Shown here: positions 27,526 to 41,309 of the stretch, piece by piece
Layout of the letters: each line of letters begins with the position of its first letter
Numbering within the stretch: the first letter of the stretch is position 1
Source of the DNA: Lycocorax pyrrhopterus obiensis
Taxonomy: Eukaryota; Chordata; Aves; Passeriformes; Paradisaeidae
Length of the DNA stretch: 64,000 nucleotides
Assembly: GCA_014706295.1 (NCBI GenBank)
Contig: JACSVZ010000011.1
Coordinates: 9,600,163 to 9,664,162, forward strand
Direction: 5' to 3'
Notes under the pieces: generated by a model
Database searches by the model: none
The model's input: the letters and a program-made list of their open reading frames with translations, nothing else
Told to the model about the DNA's origin: nothing
Translations under genes and position numbers: made by a program

Positions 27526-30500
27526 CCATAAACAGTGTTTGATACATTAGGCCAAGGATAAATGCATTGTCATCGAGTGTCAGGGATCTGGGATGCTACA
27601 AAATCCTCATGCATTCCCTTTTCTAGAGTCCACTTAACAAGAAAAATAATGGTTTTTAATTTTTTTTTTTCATCCAGAGGAAATACTTCATCACCCATTC
27701 TGATGCACAAGCATAAATAAAATTCCATTGTTAGTAATTAGCAGCCAAAACAGGAAGAATAAATATTTTGGACAACTGAGGTTTTGAAGAAAACTTTTAA
27801 TCAGCTATAGTCACCTGCTTCAAAGTTTAACTTTCAACTATTTCGACCCACTCTTCAAAAAAAGACAAAGCTAGAATCTTCTTGAAAAAAATTTTGTACT
27901 GGTTTTCAATCACACTTTAACAGCACAAAATTAATATACCTGTCCTGGGACATATTAAGAAATAGCAGCAATGAAATTTGGCAATAAGATTTTTGCAATT
28001 AAACTGCCTTATAACCAAGCAGCAGATCTTCACAGTACATTTCAGAGCTCACTAATTCCCACAAAATCATGCTGCAAATGCAAGTAATCAGATATCTAAA
28101 CATGAGGCTACCAGTGCTCAGAAAGAGCCATCTAATTTTTAAAACCTCAGAACTAGCAGATATTTACTATTGTTAAAATTTTTCTGAACTTTTGAGATTA
28201 ATTTAAAGATTTCTTGAGTCTGAAACTCAAAACCAGTTCAGCCAAATGAACACTTCCAAAAACATCAGCATGCCACATCCAGTGCTATGAATGAGAGGCT
28301 TTCAAAGAGATCTGTGATCTACCAGGTCTTTGACTCTGTGCCACACACTTGGGCCATCTCTGTGGGAAACAATAACTAAACTGATTCCACTCCAGTTGAA
28401 GAATTCTCAGGATACTGTTTGTTGACACACAACTTCTGCAGTTTTACCCTTATTTCAAAGAAAATGACTTGGATGAAGTTTCAATTTTATATACTCCAAC
28501 CAGAGCACCATTTCAAGAAGCCAACAGATAATCTTTGTTTAAGATCAAAAAACATACCACCTACATTTTTCTATCATATAACAGGCCTGGAAAAGGAAAT
28601 ACATGGGGAAAAAAATCATTACATCAATTAGAAAGATGTGATATTAATAATAATGATGGTAATAGAGGACAGTAGAAATTTTCCTAAAAGAGTAGGTAAG
28701 TTATTATGCTGTTATTTTTTTTTTTACACTGAACTAAAAATATATACACATGAACACCACAGAATAAAATACAAAGCATATTTCCTGGGAATGCTGTGTT
28801 CTCGAAATCTTATCTGGCAGTTACCAGTTAGCAGAGCTCACAGGTGAGGAAGGAGATGATTCCCGGATGTGCACTTGCAAAACTCCCACATCAGGACAAA
28901 CTATCTAATGATTTAATACCACACTTCTAGAGACTGTCAAAGTTCCAGATGTGGATTGTTCCACCACCTCTTCCACATGCATAAAGGCCTTTCCCTTCGT
29001 CCTCCCCACCACCAAGGAAAAGCTCACCACTTCTGAAGGAAGAACTAAACAGTCTCTCCACATTCACTGAGATACTAGGCAACTACCCACCATCTATAAA
29101 TCTCATTTCTAATTGTTTTCCACTATAAAATTAGACTTTGGACATGATTTTTTTTTACTAGCTGTTGTGCAATACTCCAAAATTGTTATTAAGTGTGTAA
29201 GTAACCATCACACCTGTGGTTGCCTCGTCCAGAGTCTCACAGACTCACTTTAAGACTCACAGAGTGCATAACACAAATTCAGTATCACATATTTAGGAAT
29301 GTAAAGATGAAACATAAAAGAACAACATTAAATGAGATTAAAAGTACAGCCAACCCCACGGCCTGTGTTTCACCCAACTAACATGACATTTAGCATCAAC
29401 TCTGAGCCTTAAAAGTGGCTCCTGCTCCTTCCCTATGCAAAGGCTGCCTCAGCAGCTCAGCCCTCTGGAGAGAAAGGCTTTCTTCTCATTCTCAATCTAA
29501 GCTCATGGCCAGTGTTTGCACAGCCACACCTGGAACAACACTTTTCTTTCTCACCCTGCTCTATCCATTATTACTGTTAGGCCATAGATACTTCAGGTCT
29601 CTTATGTCTTCTTTTCTTGAGAAAAATAAATTCTCCAATATAAGGTACTTATAACAGAAACCCCAAACTTTTCTGCCAGACCTGCAATTTTGTGTGCCAG
29701 TTCTTTCACACTTCACACATGAAGATTATCTACACCTTCCCAGCGGAATGTAGCATTTTCCTTCATTTTTGTTTGGTATTTAAGCCAGAGAATACATAAT
29801 AATCATCCATTTATTTAGTAAAAGTACAGACAAAACCAGTGAGGCCAATGTGCTGCTTCTGGTAAGGACGAGAGGCCCAGCAGTACTGGTGTTTTCCACC
29901 AGCCAGAGTCAACACTTGCCAGCACTACAGCCTGTCCTCACATAACATAGCAGCAGCAGCACTGACTCCTCTGTCTTGTCAGCAGGTACAAAGAACTGGC
30001 TTTATCCTTTTCAGAAATGAATGGTTCAGTGCCCAAGAAACTACTATTTCAAAATACACCCTCTGAGCTGAATTTTTCCCAGCAAGTTTATGAAGCTCAA
30101 TTCAAAAGCAGATATAACTCTCTTGTTCAAAGAGAGTATATTCCTATGTGTGAGAGCAGGATTGCACCCTTTCCTTTTGAGTCCACAGAAGATTTTCTTA
30201 CAAAGCAAGGATGAGAAAGAAAAAGCTGAATATGTTTTAAGTCAGTTCTTACACGAAGTTCAGTTTGTTTGTCTCACTGATTGATTATTTTTTTAAGATA
30301 AACATAAATCAGCTTCACAGGGAAAACTTCAGTAGCTGGGATCAATAAGCAACTGGCCTTGCTCTAGCATACACATTGAGATCCATCATCTAAAATCTTC
30401 TTATTTCTGCATTCAAAGATCCTGGCTACTAGAGTTTTGGGAAAAAGGGCTGCAGACAGGAGCTTCTTTGCTTAGGTGCCATAAACAAACCAAATGGAGA

Positions 30501-33500
30501 AGCAAAGATGAACCCGTCTCTTTCGATCAAATGAGAACCAAGTATCAGTTCTTTAAAATGTAGGGGAAATTTTTAAATGGGAATAACATGTATTTTCACC
30601 CCCTTCTACCCCTGCTTCTTGCCACCAAAAGAAAGAAGCTTAGGAACTTAGAGAGACTGAAAACACTTGATCTCCAAATTGTAAATATTTATCAGTGTTA
30701 CCACCATTCCCTCTTCCTCCTCAAGGTGTTTCACATCCATTTCTCTATCCTGTTAAATTAACAAATGGCCATTTCCTTTGGCAACAGAGAATGCAAAGAC
30801 TGCTTCCTACCACAGAAGTGGAGAAGATGAAGCAAAACTCTAAGAATGAGCAAAATAAGAACAGTTGGAAAACAATATTGTTAAAAAGAAGTAGAAGATC
30901 AAAGATTTCTCAGTGTCAAAATTCTGTGTCAGATTTGTGGTGCATTGGTTGTACTCACTGTAGCTGCACAGTATCAATCTGATTTCATGAGTCTGAAGGT
31001 CCAGAATAACTTTCCTCCGTGGATATTGTTCCTTCTTTTACTTTCACATTTATTTTAAAGAAAAAGGATTACATCTGAGGGAGCAGAAAGCAAAATGTAT
31101 CCTTGATATCAGGTCTCACCCATGCAGAGAATAAATGAAACTCAGAACATCTACAAATGCTTTATTTAGTCTAAAAGTATATAGATAGATACTTACACTA
31201 TTATGATTTCTAGACTTTATTCTTTCATATGCATTTAAAATACTCTATTGACGTCACGGTATTTTAATGGAGCCCTTTTTGAGTCACAGAGACACTCAGA
31301 ATGAAGCATAACAGCGTTCACCTGCAGTTAGTCATAATGAATCAAGCTCTTTATCACTGTCTCTCACTTATGCCTCATCATGGAATAACCTTAAAAACTT
31401 CTATTTAGAAATAATTCTCCATAAACATACAAATAACACAGAATATGATGCAGGGTGCACTACAATGGAACTCAGTTAATTAGCAATCCTAAAGTTACAA
31501 GCAATGATAAGGAGCCCCATGATCGCCAAAGAAGATGTCTGTATCCTAATGTAGGTATTCTGTGCAGCAGCAAAGTGCCCCTCCCCACACTTTCCCAGCA
31601 GTGGAACCTTGTTAGAACTGGTGCAGACCAATACACACTGTCTGAGCTTTAAAAATGTGTGACTGTCCAAGAGTCACGTTTTCGATTTCACATTTATTAG
31701 TTACATGTATTACAAGTAATAGCTGCCAATTTTCTTTACAAAACCCAACACAAATCTCTAAAAAAACCCAACAAACCAAGCCCTTTAATAAGTTATCAAG
31801 TGAAGAATCAGGATTCTTTTCTGGTATGTAAACTCTCTACCAGACTATTAACAGAAGGGCAAATTCTGAGACCTTCCTTGAAAAATTGCTATTTACTAGA
31901 CAAGAATAAGGGAGATAGGCAGCATACTCGTGTGATATGTTATCACCAGCAATATATTTGTGCTGATAGAAGTCAAAGCCAATCTTCACCATCCCTACTC
32001 AAACACTTTCTAGCAGAGAAGACAGAAAAAGGCTGCTATCCTATCACAAGTTGTTTGCCAACTAAATTTAGAAAAAGAGTTCGCTACTTAAACTGGGCAA
32101 GCTATAGCTGCAGATTGAGGCAAAATAAACACTGAAGCTCACAGTACCATTCTATAGCTGTTTTTTGTGAAGAATTACAGGTAGAAGAGCAAGATTGATC
32201 TCTAAGCTGCACACTGGACATACCACACATCTGTGTACGCACAATACTGAAGTGCTGTTTGTTTGCCTGCTTGAGTAGGTATTTAATGAACATATTTTCC
32301 TTTCATATGATCTCTGATTAATCACTCTGAGTCATATTTAGCCCTAGATTACACTGCCTGTCTTTCACCTAATACAGTCAGAGCTGCAAATACGCTGAGA
32401 TTCTGTCCCAGTTGTGGATGGCTCCAAGAACGTCAGGTTTTTGGTATGTGCCATCAGCCAGCGAGGCAAAGCCAGAGCAGGCAGCAGAGCCACAGGGACA
32501 TGAGAAAGCCACCCAAGGAATGTGCTGATGCAGAGCACGCTCCAAGAGTCCTCTCACAGCAAAGGCACCCCCAAAGCTGATTCCACAAAGAGAAGATCTC
32601 AGAACACGTCATGGTCTCCATAAGGCAGGACTGGGCGAGCAGGGGGCACTGAACCACTGCGCTGGAGCCAGCGGTGCACGGGACAGCTGAGTCAGAGAGT
32701 GCTGGAAACAGACCCAGGTGAGACAACCCTGAGAACCGAGACTGCACACACAGATGGCTTGTCACATCCTTGGAACAACAATTGCAAGAAGCCACACAAC
32801 ACCCAATGCACCTTACAAGCATCATCCAAGACCCCAGCTTAGATGAAGGCATGAGAATGAAACAAAGGCACTTCCGCTCTGTCAGGTAGATCTCTATCAT
32901 GGAAGCAGTGATGCAAGCCACTGTTTCAGAAGCCTGGCTGCCTTGTGTGATATAACATCTGATTTACCACTCCACATGCTCTCCTTGGGTCTCAGCTGCA
33001 CCACCACGAGAGCATAAAGATAGCTCTAAGTAGGTTTTAAAAATGTCAGGAGGAAAGGACAGCAGAAGCATCTGTTAAATCCTCTTATTTAATAATATCC
33101 TGAAATTGCAAATTATTTGGCAGGACAAAATAAATTGTGACAAATTACTTCGTCTTATCACTTGAAATACAGCTATTGGACACTCTCATAAAACCACAAG
33201 CAGAAAGTCACACAGGCATAAACATACTATTTACTCTCATGATTGCTTTGCAGTGCAAATCTATACTAAGCTCTTGTGTTTGCACCTCACAGTGTATTTA
33301 CATCTGTGGTTTGTTCAGTTTAGTTTTGAGACCAGTCTTGTTTTCACTTACAGTTCTGCTGTGAAAAAGAGCAGAGAATGCATCGTAAAATTCTGTTTAT
33401 TTTACCACATGTATAGAATAGGCTTTTTTTTAATGTAAAGTATACTACATATTTCAGGCTGTGTCAAGCAAAACAACAGGAGAAAAAAGAACCATGTTGA

Positions 33501-33777
33501 GTTGTGGTAGGAAACCGCAAATACCAAGTTTTTTGCTACAACAGATCAATAGCACAATAACCCCATATTTACATGGCCACCTATTATCATCATCATTTCA
33601 GCCACATGCTTATCAGGAACCCACAAAAGTAACAGCATTAACCTACTAAAGCAAACAAAATGATTATTTTTCCACGCCTAATAAAATTCTTCTTTATTTC
33701 AAGGAAGTAAATAGTGGACTGCTAATCCTCTATCAGGTAAACAGTTTACTGATAAAAGTACAGTTTAACAAAAGAAT

Positions 33778-33807
33778 TTTATTAATAACAAATTTATTAA
33801 TAACAAA
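33778..33807. repeat. 15-bp tandem duplication
   Basis: Two perfect adjacent copies of TTTATTAATAACAAA. Confidence 0.9.
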
Positions 33808-34116
33808 TACTGAAATACAATATCCCAAGCCATTCAAAAATTCAACTATGTGTATAAGCCTTACAACCATAAAGGGAGTAGCATAAAAAGAACAGCAGAT
33901 AAATATGATCTGCTCTGAAAATAAGTTATTCCAACATTCAGCAATTGATTTCTGCATGGTTTTAACACCATTTTCATATCAAAATTAGACAGTTAATCAA
34001 TATTGAGGTGTTTAAACATGTCCTGAACCTACAGACTTTTAGATAATTCAGTGAATGAATACAGGAGTTGTCCCATTGGGATAGAAAGGAAGATTCATAA
34101 AGCTCATGTTGTTTCC

Positions 34117-34190
34117 TTGCAAAAAACCACAAAAAAACCCACAACAACAACAAAAACAAACAAAGCCTCATCCCAAAACAAACCCAAAAA
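34117..34190. repeat. A-rich / (CAA)n low-complexity patch
   Basis: A run of A-rich sequence with CCACAAAAAAACCCACAAC and CAACAACAACAAAAAC motifs. No transposon body is recognisable on either side. Confidence 0.7.
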
Positions 34191-37100
34191 ATGCTCCTTT
34201 ATTAATTTGGATGTCTAAAACTATTTAGATTTTAGGTCCCTATCTAATTTCTCTCAAAGTAACTGTTTAGAGAATTACAATATAAACTATGACCACTTAG
34301 AATGCCAAACACAGCAGAGTTTCTCTTGACAAAATTTCTTAAGGAAACCAAATGGAGAGATGAAGACATCTCACCTCAAGTGACCAAAAATCATCTGCAC
34401 GTAGACTTCATTTTCCACAAATCCTACCATACTGGTAATTTTATGTGTTTGCAACCTTTCTTTAGGTTGCCCAGTTGATCAGAACCCTTCAGAACATTCA
34501 ATGTAGAGAAGGAAAATTCAAATGAAAATGCGTCTGTCTGAGAAATGTTCTGCTTTAACATAATGATTTAACATAACCATCAATTACATGCTTGGTAAAG
34601 CTGATGAGGAAAGCGAGGAGATCCCTGTGCTGCTGCCTCTGCAGCTCTCACCCCAGCCAGTAGCTGAGACCTCTGATCCCTTATTTCAGAGGCTGCCAGT
34701 TCAAATCCTGGCATTTCACCCCAACACACCCTTTGTTTTTAACTTATGTCACAACCCACTCTTTTCCATGTTAGTCTTGGCTCTTACATGCTTTTGGCCA
34801 GGAATGATAATATATGGCTGTAGTGACCCAGACAGTAAGAAGAGCTATTACTTTAAAGCAGTGAAAATAAAATATTGAATTGATAAAAATTTCTCCCATG
34901 AAATACCAAGGTCAGGCCCGATCTAATGCACATATAAGTAAGTGAAAGGTGCCAACATTGAATGAGTCTTCTGTGAATGTAAAAAATACTTCAATACAAG
35001 AGACACTTTCAACTTTCAGTTTTTAAGAATGGATTGCTTTTCTTTTCCCTCTTGATACGGAGCTTTTCAACAAAATGTGGCTGCTGGGCAAACTGGTCGT
35101 GCAGGAGTAAACAGCAAACACTGATGCCAAGAGCTGGAACATGAACTATACAAACAAACTGAAAACTAGATGAACTGTTTGCTTAAAACAGTTTTCATTT
35201 TCAATTATCAACTAACATTGTCTAGTTTCAGTAGCACACCTTTGCCAACACAGTTCAGTCTGCAGCACTGGTCAATCATATTTCCAGCACTCTGCTCATA
35301 AGACTCACTTATTTTTAATGTGATGAAAATAGTATTTTCAGCTATTCTGCCCATTACCATGAAGTGAATGAAGAAGTTCATGAAAACATCTGTTTGGATA
35401 TTCAAGGCACCTGTGGCAGAAGCAGCTGAGTAATGACAGTCTCCCCATTTGGTTTTAGTATTTCAGCTGCCCTGTAATGCCTGAATGTAACAATTCATTG
35501 TTTCAGGTATAAACAGAGAGAAAACATTCAAAACAGGATTTGGACTGTTCTGACACATAGTAACATGCAGTGGAAAAGATATGAAATAGAAATCTTGTTA
35601 CAAAAATAAATAATGAATAACGTGGCAGCAAGCATGATCTCATCAAAGTCTTCATCTCAACAGAGCACAAAGACCAGAAGGCTCTTGTGTGACATTGTTA
35701 TCTAAAGTCCTGATTAGATTTTCACCTCAGAGTTCTCAATTTTGGTAGCAATCATCGCAAAGATACTATGGTGACTGGCACTCTATAAATACATCACACA
35801 GACAGGTAACAGTACAGAACACAGCTATCAGATAAGAGTGTGAAGTATTTGAAAATTCAACCCTGCCATTAGGTCTGTATAACAGTACTCAATTTTACGG
35901 CAGTAGAAATGTGATTACAGATAAAAAGGCAGGATTAGTGCTGTACAAATTCTTCTCCTCTTAAATTTGATCATCATCATTCAATAGCATTACTTAGGTT
36001 TTCAGGGAGTATCAGAATTCAACAAATATATAGGCATGTATTAGCTGTAAATTTAATAAAAGCTGCAGCACAAACCACAGGTCACAGTTTGACTGGCCTC
36101 GCTTTGTCAGACACTGCACAAAACTGCAACAAATGAATCACACAACTGAGAGCCTCCTCTCGAGTATCTGCCAAAGAATACAGGCTGTTATTTCCTGTGC
36201 TTCTATTTCAGATTTTATTATAAATTTGTGATAATTCATTATAAAGTTAGGCTGGACTGGGTACCTCTCTGTGAAGTACAACATGGTGTACTATGGGTGA
36301 TACTATGGGAATGAGGTCCTTGTCACCCCAGTGGATTTGGTCAATGTTTCCTCACTCCAGAGCCAGAGGTGTAAAGTGGGTCTCCATGTCCATGGCACAC
36401 ATACCCCAGGGTTGTGATTGCTACAAAATATAACTATTTTTAAAACCCCACCCACTAGTTATTTCCACACATACCTTAAGTACTCCAAATATCTCTAAGC
36501 ATTCAGTTCAAACCCTTCATATATTACTGCACATCATTACAAGCATCTTACTCATATGGTTGTAATCCACTGTAATGAAAACATTTAAAAAGTATTTCCA
36601 AAATTTACCTTCTACTAACTATATTTTGTATACAACCAACTCTCAACCAACAAATGGTACAATCAGTATAGGAGCTGCATTATCTGAACAACAGAAAAAC
36701 TGTACACTGCACAGTCCAACCAGGATCACCATTACAGGTGCTCATTCTGAGCACCACAGGCTCTTGCACAGTTGCTGCCTGTGGCATACAGGGGTTTCCT
36801 TTCACAGCCAGCTCTTCAGCTACGTCAGAAAACCTCAGGGATGACTGTGCCTGGAAAACAGCATAATGCAAGGCGGGGTGATGATACAAATTATAATTTT
36901 CATTCTGGCGGACATACTCATCTCAGTTCCTCTTCCAGGGACTAGGAATCATATATCCAACAATTTTAGTGCTGGATTGGACAGCCAAATATTTTGGGAA
37001 CTTTTTTACTCCCTAGCAGTAGTTGCCTACATAGTTCTGAGGTTTCAAGATATCCAAGGCAGGGGCTGGCTGTTCTGGGAAAGAAGCAGTTCAGCATACC

Positions 37101-38477
37101 TGCCACATGTGCCACAAGTTCAGTGGAAAATACTGATGATAAAATGTCATTTACTGAGTTGATATTGCAACAGAAAGCTCCCAATCCCCTGCCTAAATTG
37201 TCTCCAGCAAGACCTGTATTTGTGTCTCTGCTACACATCTCTACTTTCCAGGAGCTCCCTGGTGCTTTGTGGCCCTTTCCCATCAGCTGGGGCCACCTCT
37301 GTCACGGTCAGGCTGTGGATACACACATGGCCACAGCACACATCAGCTGAGCCTGCCCTGTCTGCACCAGAGCAGAGGCCAGATGTAAACAAGCATATTT
37401 GCAGGGCAGCTGATGAGTGAGCATGGAGCTTTCTATCTTAGCCACATACATGCACCCATTGTCTCTCACCATCTGCTGTAGGAGAGGAAAACCTATGCAT
37501 ATAGAGCCACACTAAATTTGCAAGAAGAGTAGTTTTAAATCATTTGCATAACTGTAATCCACTTTTTCCTAAAAACACACACTAATAGGAATGACTTAGA
37601 GCCCCAGTTTAGCTACTACTAAACTACTGCTGTCTTTGCTTTGCCTCTGGAAGAACAAGATAAACTTCCTGAGCTTCCTTTGTAAAATGAAAAATATTTC
37701 AGCCAAAAACATCAAGCTCTGACAATCTCATATGTATGGCAGTGCCTAAATTAAGGTATGTATGTTTGAAATTTGTATCCTTCAAGGACAATCTGTGTAG
37801 TAGAGATAAACATTATAAAATGTAGGCAGATAAATAATGAAGTAAGGATTCTGGAATTTAATATGATAACTCAAGCAGTGAGCTGTATGTATTTAGGTTG
37901 TGGAGTTTTCACTTTTTCCAAATGGCATTATAAGAATTACAGTTCCTTTAAAAAAAAAAAAGTACATGCCAGGATGAATGCTAGTTCCCTAAATATTTTT
38001 AGTACAAGACATATAATTTACTCAATAAGTGAAAAAGTTTGTTTAGAAAAAGCTACTCAACTGCAGTGAATGTCCAAAATCATTCTCCATCTGCAGAACC
38101 ATAAAAGGGCTCAAAACAGAAGCAGAATGTTTTACAACAGCTGGTTTCTTTCAACTTTCTGTAATTTTTATAGCTCCTTTTTGGTGATTTTTTTTTTTCA
38201 GTGTACTGCAGCAGGATTCTTCTAGAAGCAGGCAAACCATGATTTCACTTGTGCAATTCCATGAAGCAGAGTGGAACACTGTTATCCCGAACCTCCACCA
38301 GCCAGACACATGCAGGGTCAAGTTATGTACTCTCACATCAGGACTGAAAACTTATCAAATATGGCCCTGATCCAGCAAAGCACTTAAGCACATGCTTTAC
38401 TTTAAACATGTAAGTAATCCTATTAGAGTAAATGAGATTCAGCATAAACCACTGGACTGAATCTCAGAATACCGTGG

Positions 38478-38568
38478 TTGTGGCCCTGATTATGTCAGTG
38501 ACCGACTGTGCAACCTTGGAGAAATCACTTGGAGAGACACTCCTGAGTCTGTATTTCCTCTTTTGCCC
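38478..38568 (+). repeat. MIR-like ancient SINE relic
   Basis: Contains GACTGTGCAACCTTGGAGAA, ATCACTTGGAGAGACACTCC and TGAGTCTGTATTTCCTCTTT. These align in order with the MIR blocks 'GTGTGACCTTGGGCAAGTCACTT', 'CTCTCTGAGCCTCAGTTTCCTC'. More diverged than the copy at 17.5 kb. Confidence 0.55.
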
Positions 38569-40409
38569 TCTACATGTGCATGCCATGTTGCCACCATCTC
38601 AAAAAAAGTAATCCCAATGAATCTTCTAGAAACTGCTGTACTACCAACGATGGCAGGGATGCTTATGTACATCAGTCCGTTTTCAAACGCCTCTCATGCA
38701 CTCAACACTCACTCTCCTCCAAAAAACCCCGAGATGACATCCTTTACCCTTAGGTCTCCCTATCCAGTATTGACCACCAATTTGAAAAGCACGACATTGC
38801 ACTTACAAAGCAGTTGGGATGGAATCCAGATGAAGGGTACCTGCAGGTCAGGGCCAGGACAGCTCCTCAGCATGCCTGGTTCCAAAGCCAGGACTCAGGA
38901 TGCAGCTCCCCTCTCACCTCTGACCCTTCCTCACAGGGCACCCTGAGATCCCAAGTCCTGTCTGGGGGTTCATGGGTCAGTCTGCCACATTCCTGCCAGT
39001 GTTGTATCCACAGAAGGAAAAAAATCCTACAGTCTTGGGAACTCCTGTTTAAAGCACACAGGTGGAAGGCAGCATTGTCTCACAGGGTGCAATGTATTTG
39101 CACTAAAAGGCTTTATATTTGATATTTTCAGACACTATGATACAAGATACAATTTTCCACACACGGGCCATACGCCATCAACTCTATGTCTTAATGATGC
39201 TGAGAATATTTTCACATAAATAATTCTGCTTTTGCACATATTTACAACCATGCAGTCTGTTTACTCCTGCCATCACATTGCTTCCCGGCACTTGTCTCAG
39301 GCAATGTCACTGTCACAAGGAGAATATGGATTCAGCTCCTAACAATGAAGCAGGCATGGATGAGTGGGCAGGATACTCAAATGAGTTTCAGAAAGACTTG
39401 AGGTGAAATATTGTCCCTAGTGAAATCAATAACAGTTCTCTCATTTACTTCAGCAGAGTAAATATTTCAGCCCTTTTTTTTGGTGCCTTCCGGTCATTTC
39501 AGTACCTAACAGAACAATCATTTATTTTCCTTAGAAACACAGGGAAAAGGATAGAAGACAAGGAAAGCAAAGCAGGGAGGCAAGATTTCAAAATAGATGC
39601 CCTCTTTTTAGCAGAATTATTTAAAAAAACCCAAACTTACAACTATTCCTATAGCTACAGATTATAAGAAATGTAGAAAAAGAGATTAGATTAACACAGT
39701 TATGACCATCCTTTCTAGGAACTCATTCACAAATTATTCTTCTGTCCTTGAAACACCTGTACACCACGTTGCTGTTTTCCCAGCTGAGCCAATGAAGAGC
39801 TCACAGCAACAGCAACACAATTCCGCGTGTGTCAGCCGGCTCTGGATGAGGCCTTTTGCATACAAAGATATCTATTATAAGACACAAGCATCATGAGCTG
39901 TATTCTGTTAATTAAAATATTTTCTGCTGCAGACTAGAAGAGTGGCCCACGAGGTACTTGCTAAAATTATGTTCAGGAGCACAGAGACTGAAATGTGTTC
40001 CTGAATAGGTCAAAAGTTAGTTACTTTTGACTTTTTCTGAATGCATGCTCTGTTCTCATTGTACAACGATGGGAAATACAGTCAAAAGGTTATATATAAC
40101 TGTGCACTAGCACCAAGTTAATGGACACAAGAAACTACCTGTTTTCACAAGATATTAAAAATTTCGGACGTACAAAAAAAAATTTAGAAAGAGCCTATAG
40201 AGTAACCTGCACTTGAGCCTGAATAAATCCATGCCGTGCATAACACAGGAAAGTCACGGAACAAGTGAAATTTACAGTAAACATCCTGGCTGCCAGTAAG
40301 TGCCGCAAGTTTCCAAAATTAGCCGGCATATCAGCCAACAGCGGACATCCACTATGCATTTTAGAGCTCTCGGAGTCCTTAGCAGCACTCGAAGTCGGGG
40401 CTGACATTT
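38569..40409. other. Intronic stretch without recognisable gene
   Basis: Nothing recognised. The open frames at 38563-39122 lack any recognisable domain. Confidence 0.5.
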
Positions 40410-40650
40410 TATCTTTAATTCATGCCCCCGTGCGCTCCCGCACCCGCGCCTAACAAAGCCGCCCGCCGCGAGCCGCGCATGCGCGGGGCCGGGCCGTGCG
40501 CCCCGCCGGCACCGCCGCTCCGCGGCCAGCTGGACACGGGGCGGACACCGCGCCCCGCCCGCCAAACTTCAGCATCTAGCGGCTCCGGTGCACATCGGCC
40601 CGACGAGCGACACGGGAGTCCACCCACGACATCTACTCGGACGCGATTTC
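40410..40650. promoter_or_regulatory. Small CpG island inside TOX3 intron 1
   Basis: A short, sharply bounded block rich in G+C and CpG, separated from the main island by about 650 bp of AT-rich DNA. It carries an NRF1-type palindrome (40475-40484) and several GC-box-like motifs. Unmethylated CpG islands usually mark promoters. This one lies about 1.3 kb downstream of the TOX3 start codon, so it could be an alternative TOX3 promoter or the promoter of a separate transcript. Confidence 0.6.
40475..40484. promoter_or_regulatory. NRF1-type binding palindrome
   Basis: GCGCATGCGC, a perfect match to the palindromic core recognised by the NRF1 transcription factor, in a CpG island where such sites are usually functional. 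Confidence 0.6.
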
Positions 40651-41309
40651 TCTAGGAGAAAGTTTTCTCCAGCTACTGAATCTATTTGAACCCGCGTTAC
40701 TTCTCTCTCTGAACGTGAGCTTTGTATTTCAGCAAAGTTTGTTTCTTCATTAGGAAAGGATTTTTTTAAAAAAAACAGGACTTAGCATAAGTTTAGGCTT
40801 TATGCAGCACCCTTCTTGTCCCCAGCATCTCATACAGTGCTTCACAAAAGGCCCCAGAGGTTGGACAAACATAGCACCAGGAAAAACACAGTGTGAAAGG
40901 GATCTTTATGTGCATGTGTGAGGGCCCAGTGCTAATAGCTCAATGTGCTATTGACACATCACAGTGCAAACAGCTAAGTCTTTTTCAAAATAGCATGAGT
41001 CACAGTGTCATTCTCAACTTTGCCTTTCCCAGATTTGGGTAGTTTGTGAAACAAATCATCCCTGTATTATTAAAACATATTTCTGCAAATGAAGGTAAGA
41101 CACTGGGAAATTACTATTGCTTCTGACTGTAACGTTTACTCCAAACACTGCACATGCCGCAAAGGTGTGAATAGACAGAAGTGGTACTGCAACTTCTCTG
41201 TACAGCCCTCGCCAAGGCAGAGCGTTAGTTACCTTCCTGTACCAGCAGCTGATGTACTTTTAGATAATCCTCCCGTTTGGATAATCCTCTAGTTAGGAAC
41301 TGGCCTTAA
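40651..41309. other. AT-rich gap between the two CpG islands
   Basis: Ordinary intronic composition with a stretch of T then A near 40760-40780. No gene or repeat recognised. Confidence 0.5.

Larger units (their letters stand above)
27526..38477. other. Intronic stretch without recognisable gene
   Basis: AT-rich intronic DNA. It contains a 15-bp tandem duplication, an A-rich patch and possibly a SINE-head fragment near 34660-34730. The minus-strand open frame at 32454-32900 (ATG version, 148 codons) is the longest ATG-started frame I noted in the intron left of the CpG islands. It is Cys/Leu-rich but shows no recognisable domain and no convincing exon structure. I see no gene here. Confidence 0.55.

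Noticed and set aside
40272..40407. Alternative TOX3 first exon in the small CpG island, suggested by a KCQPR string on the minus strand
   Set aside because: From memory a human alternative N-terminus begins MKCQPR, but here only five residues match, the Met is replaced by Ile, the rest does not resemble it, and the position relative to exon 1 appears to differ.
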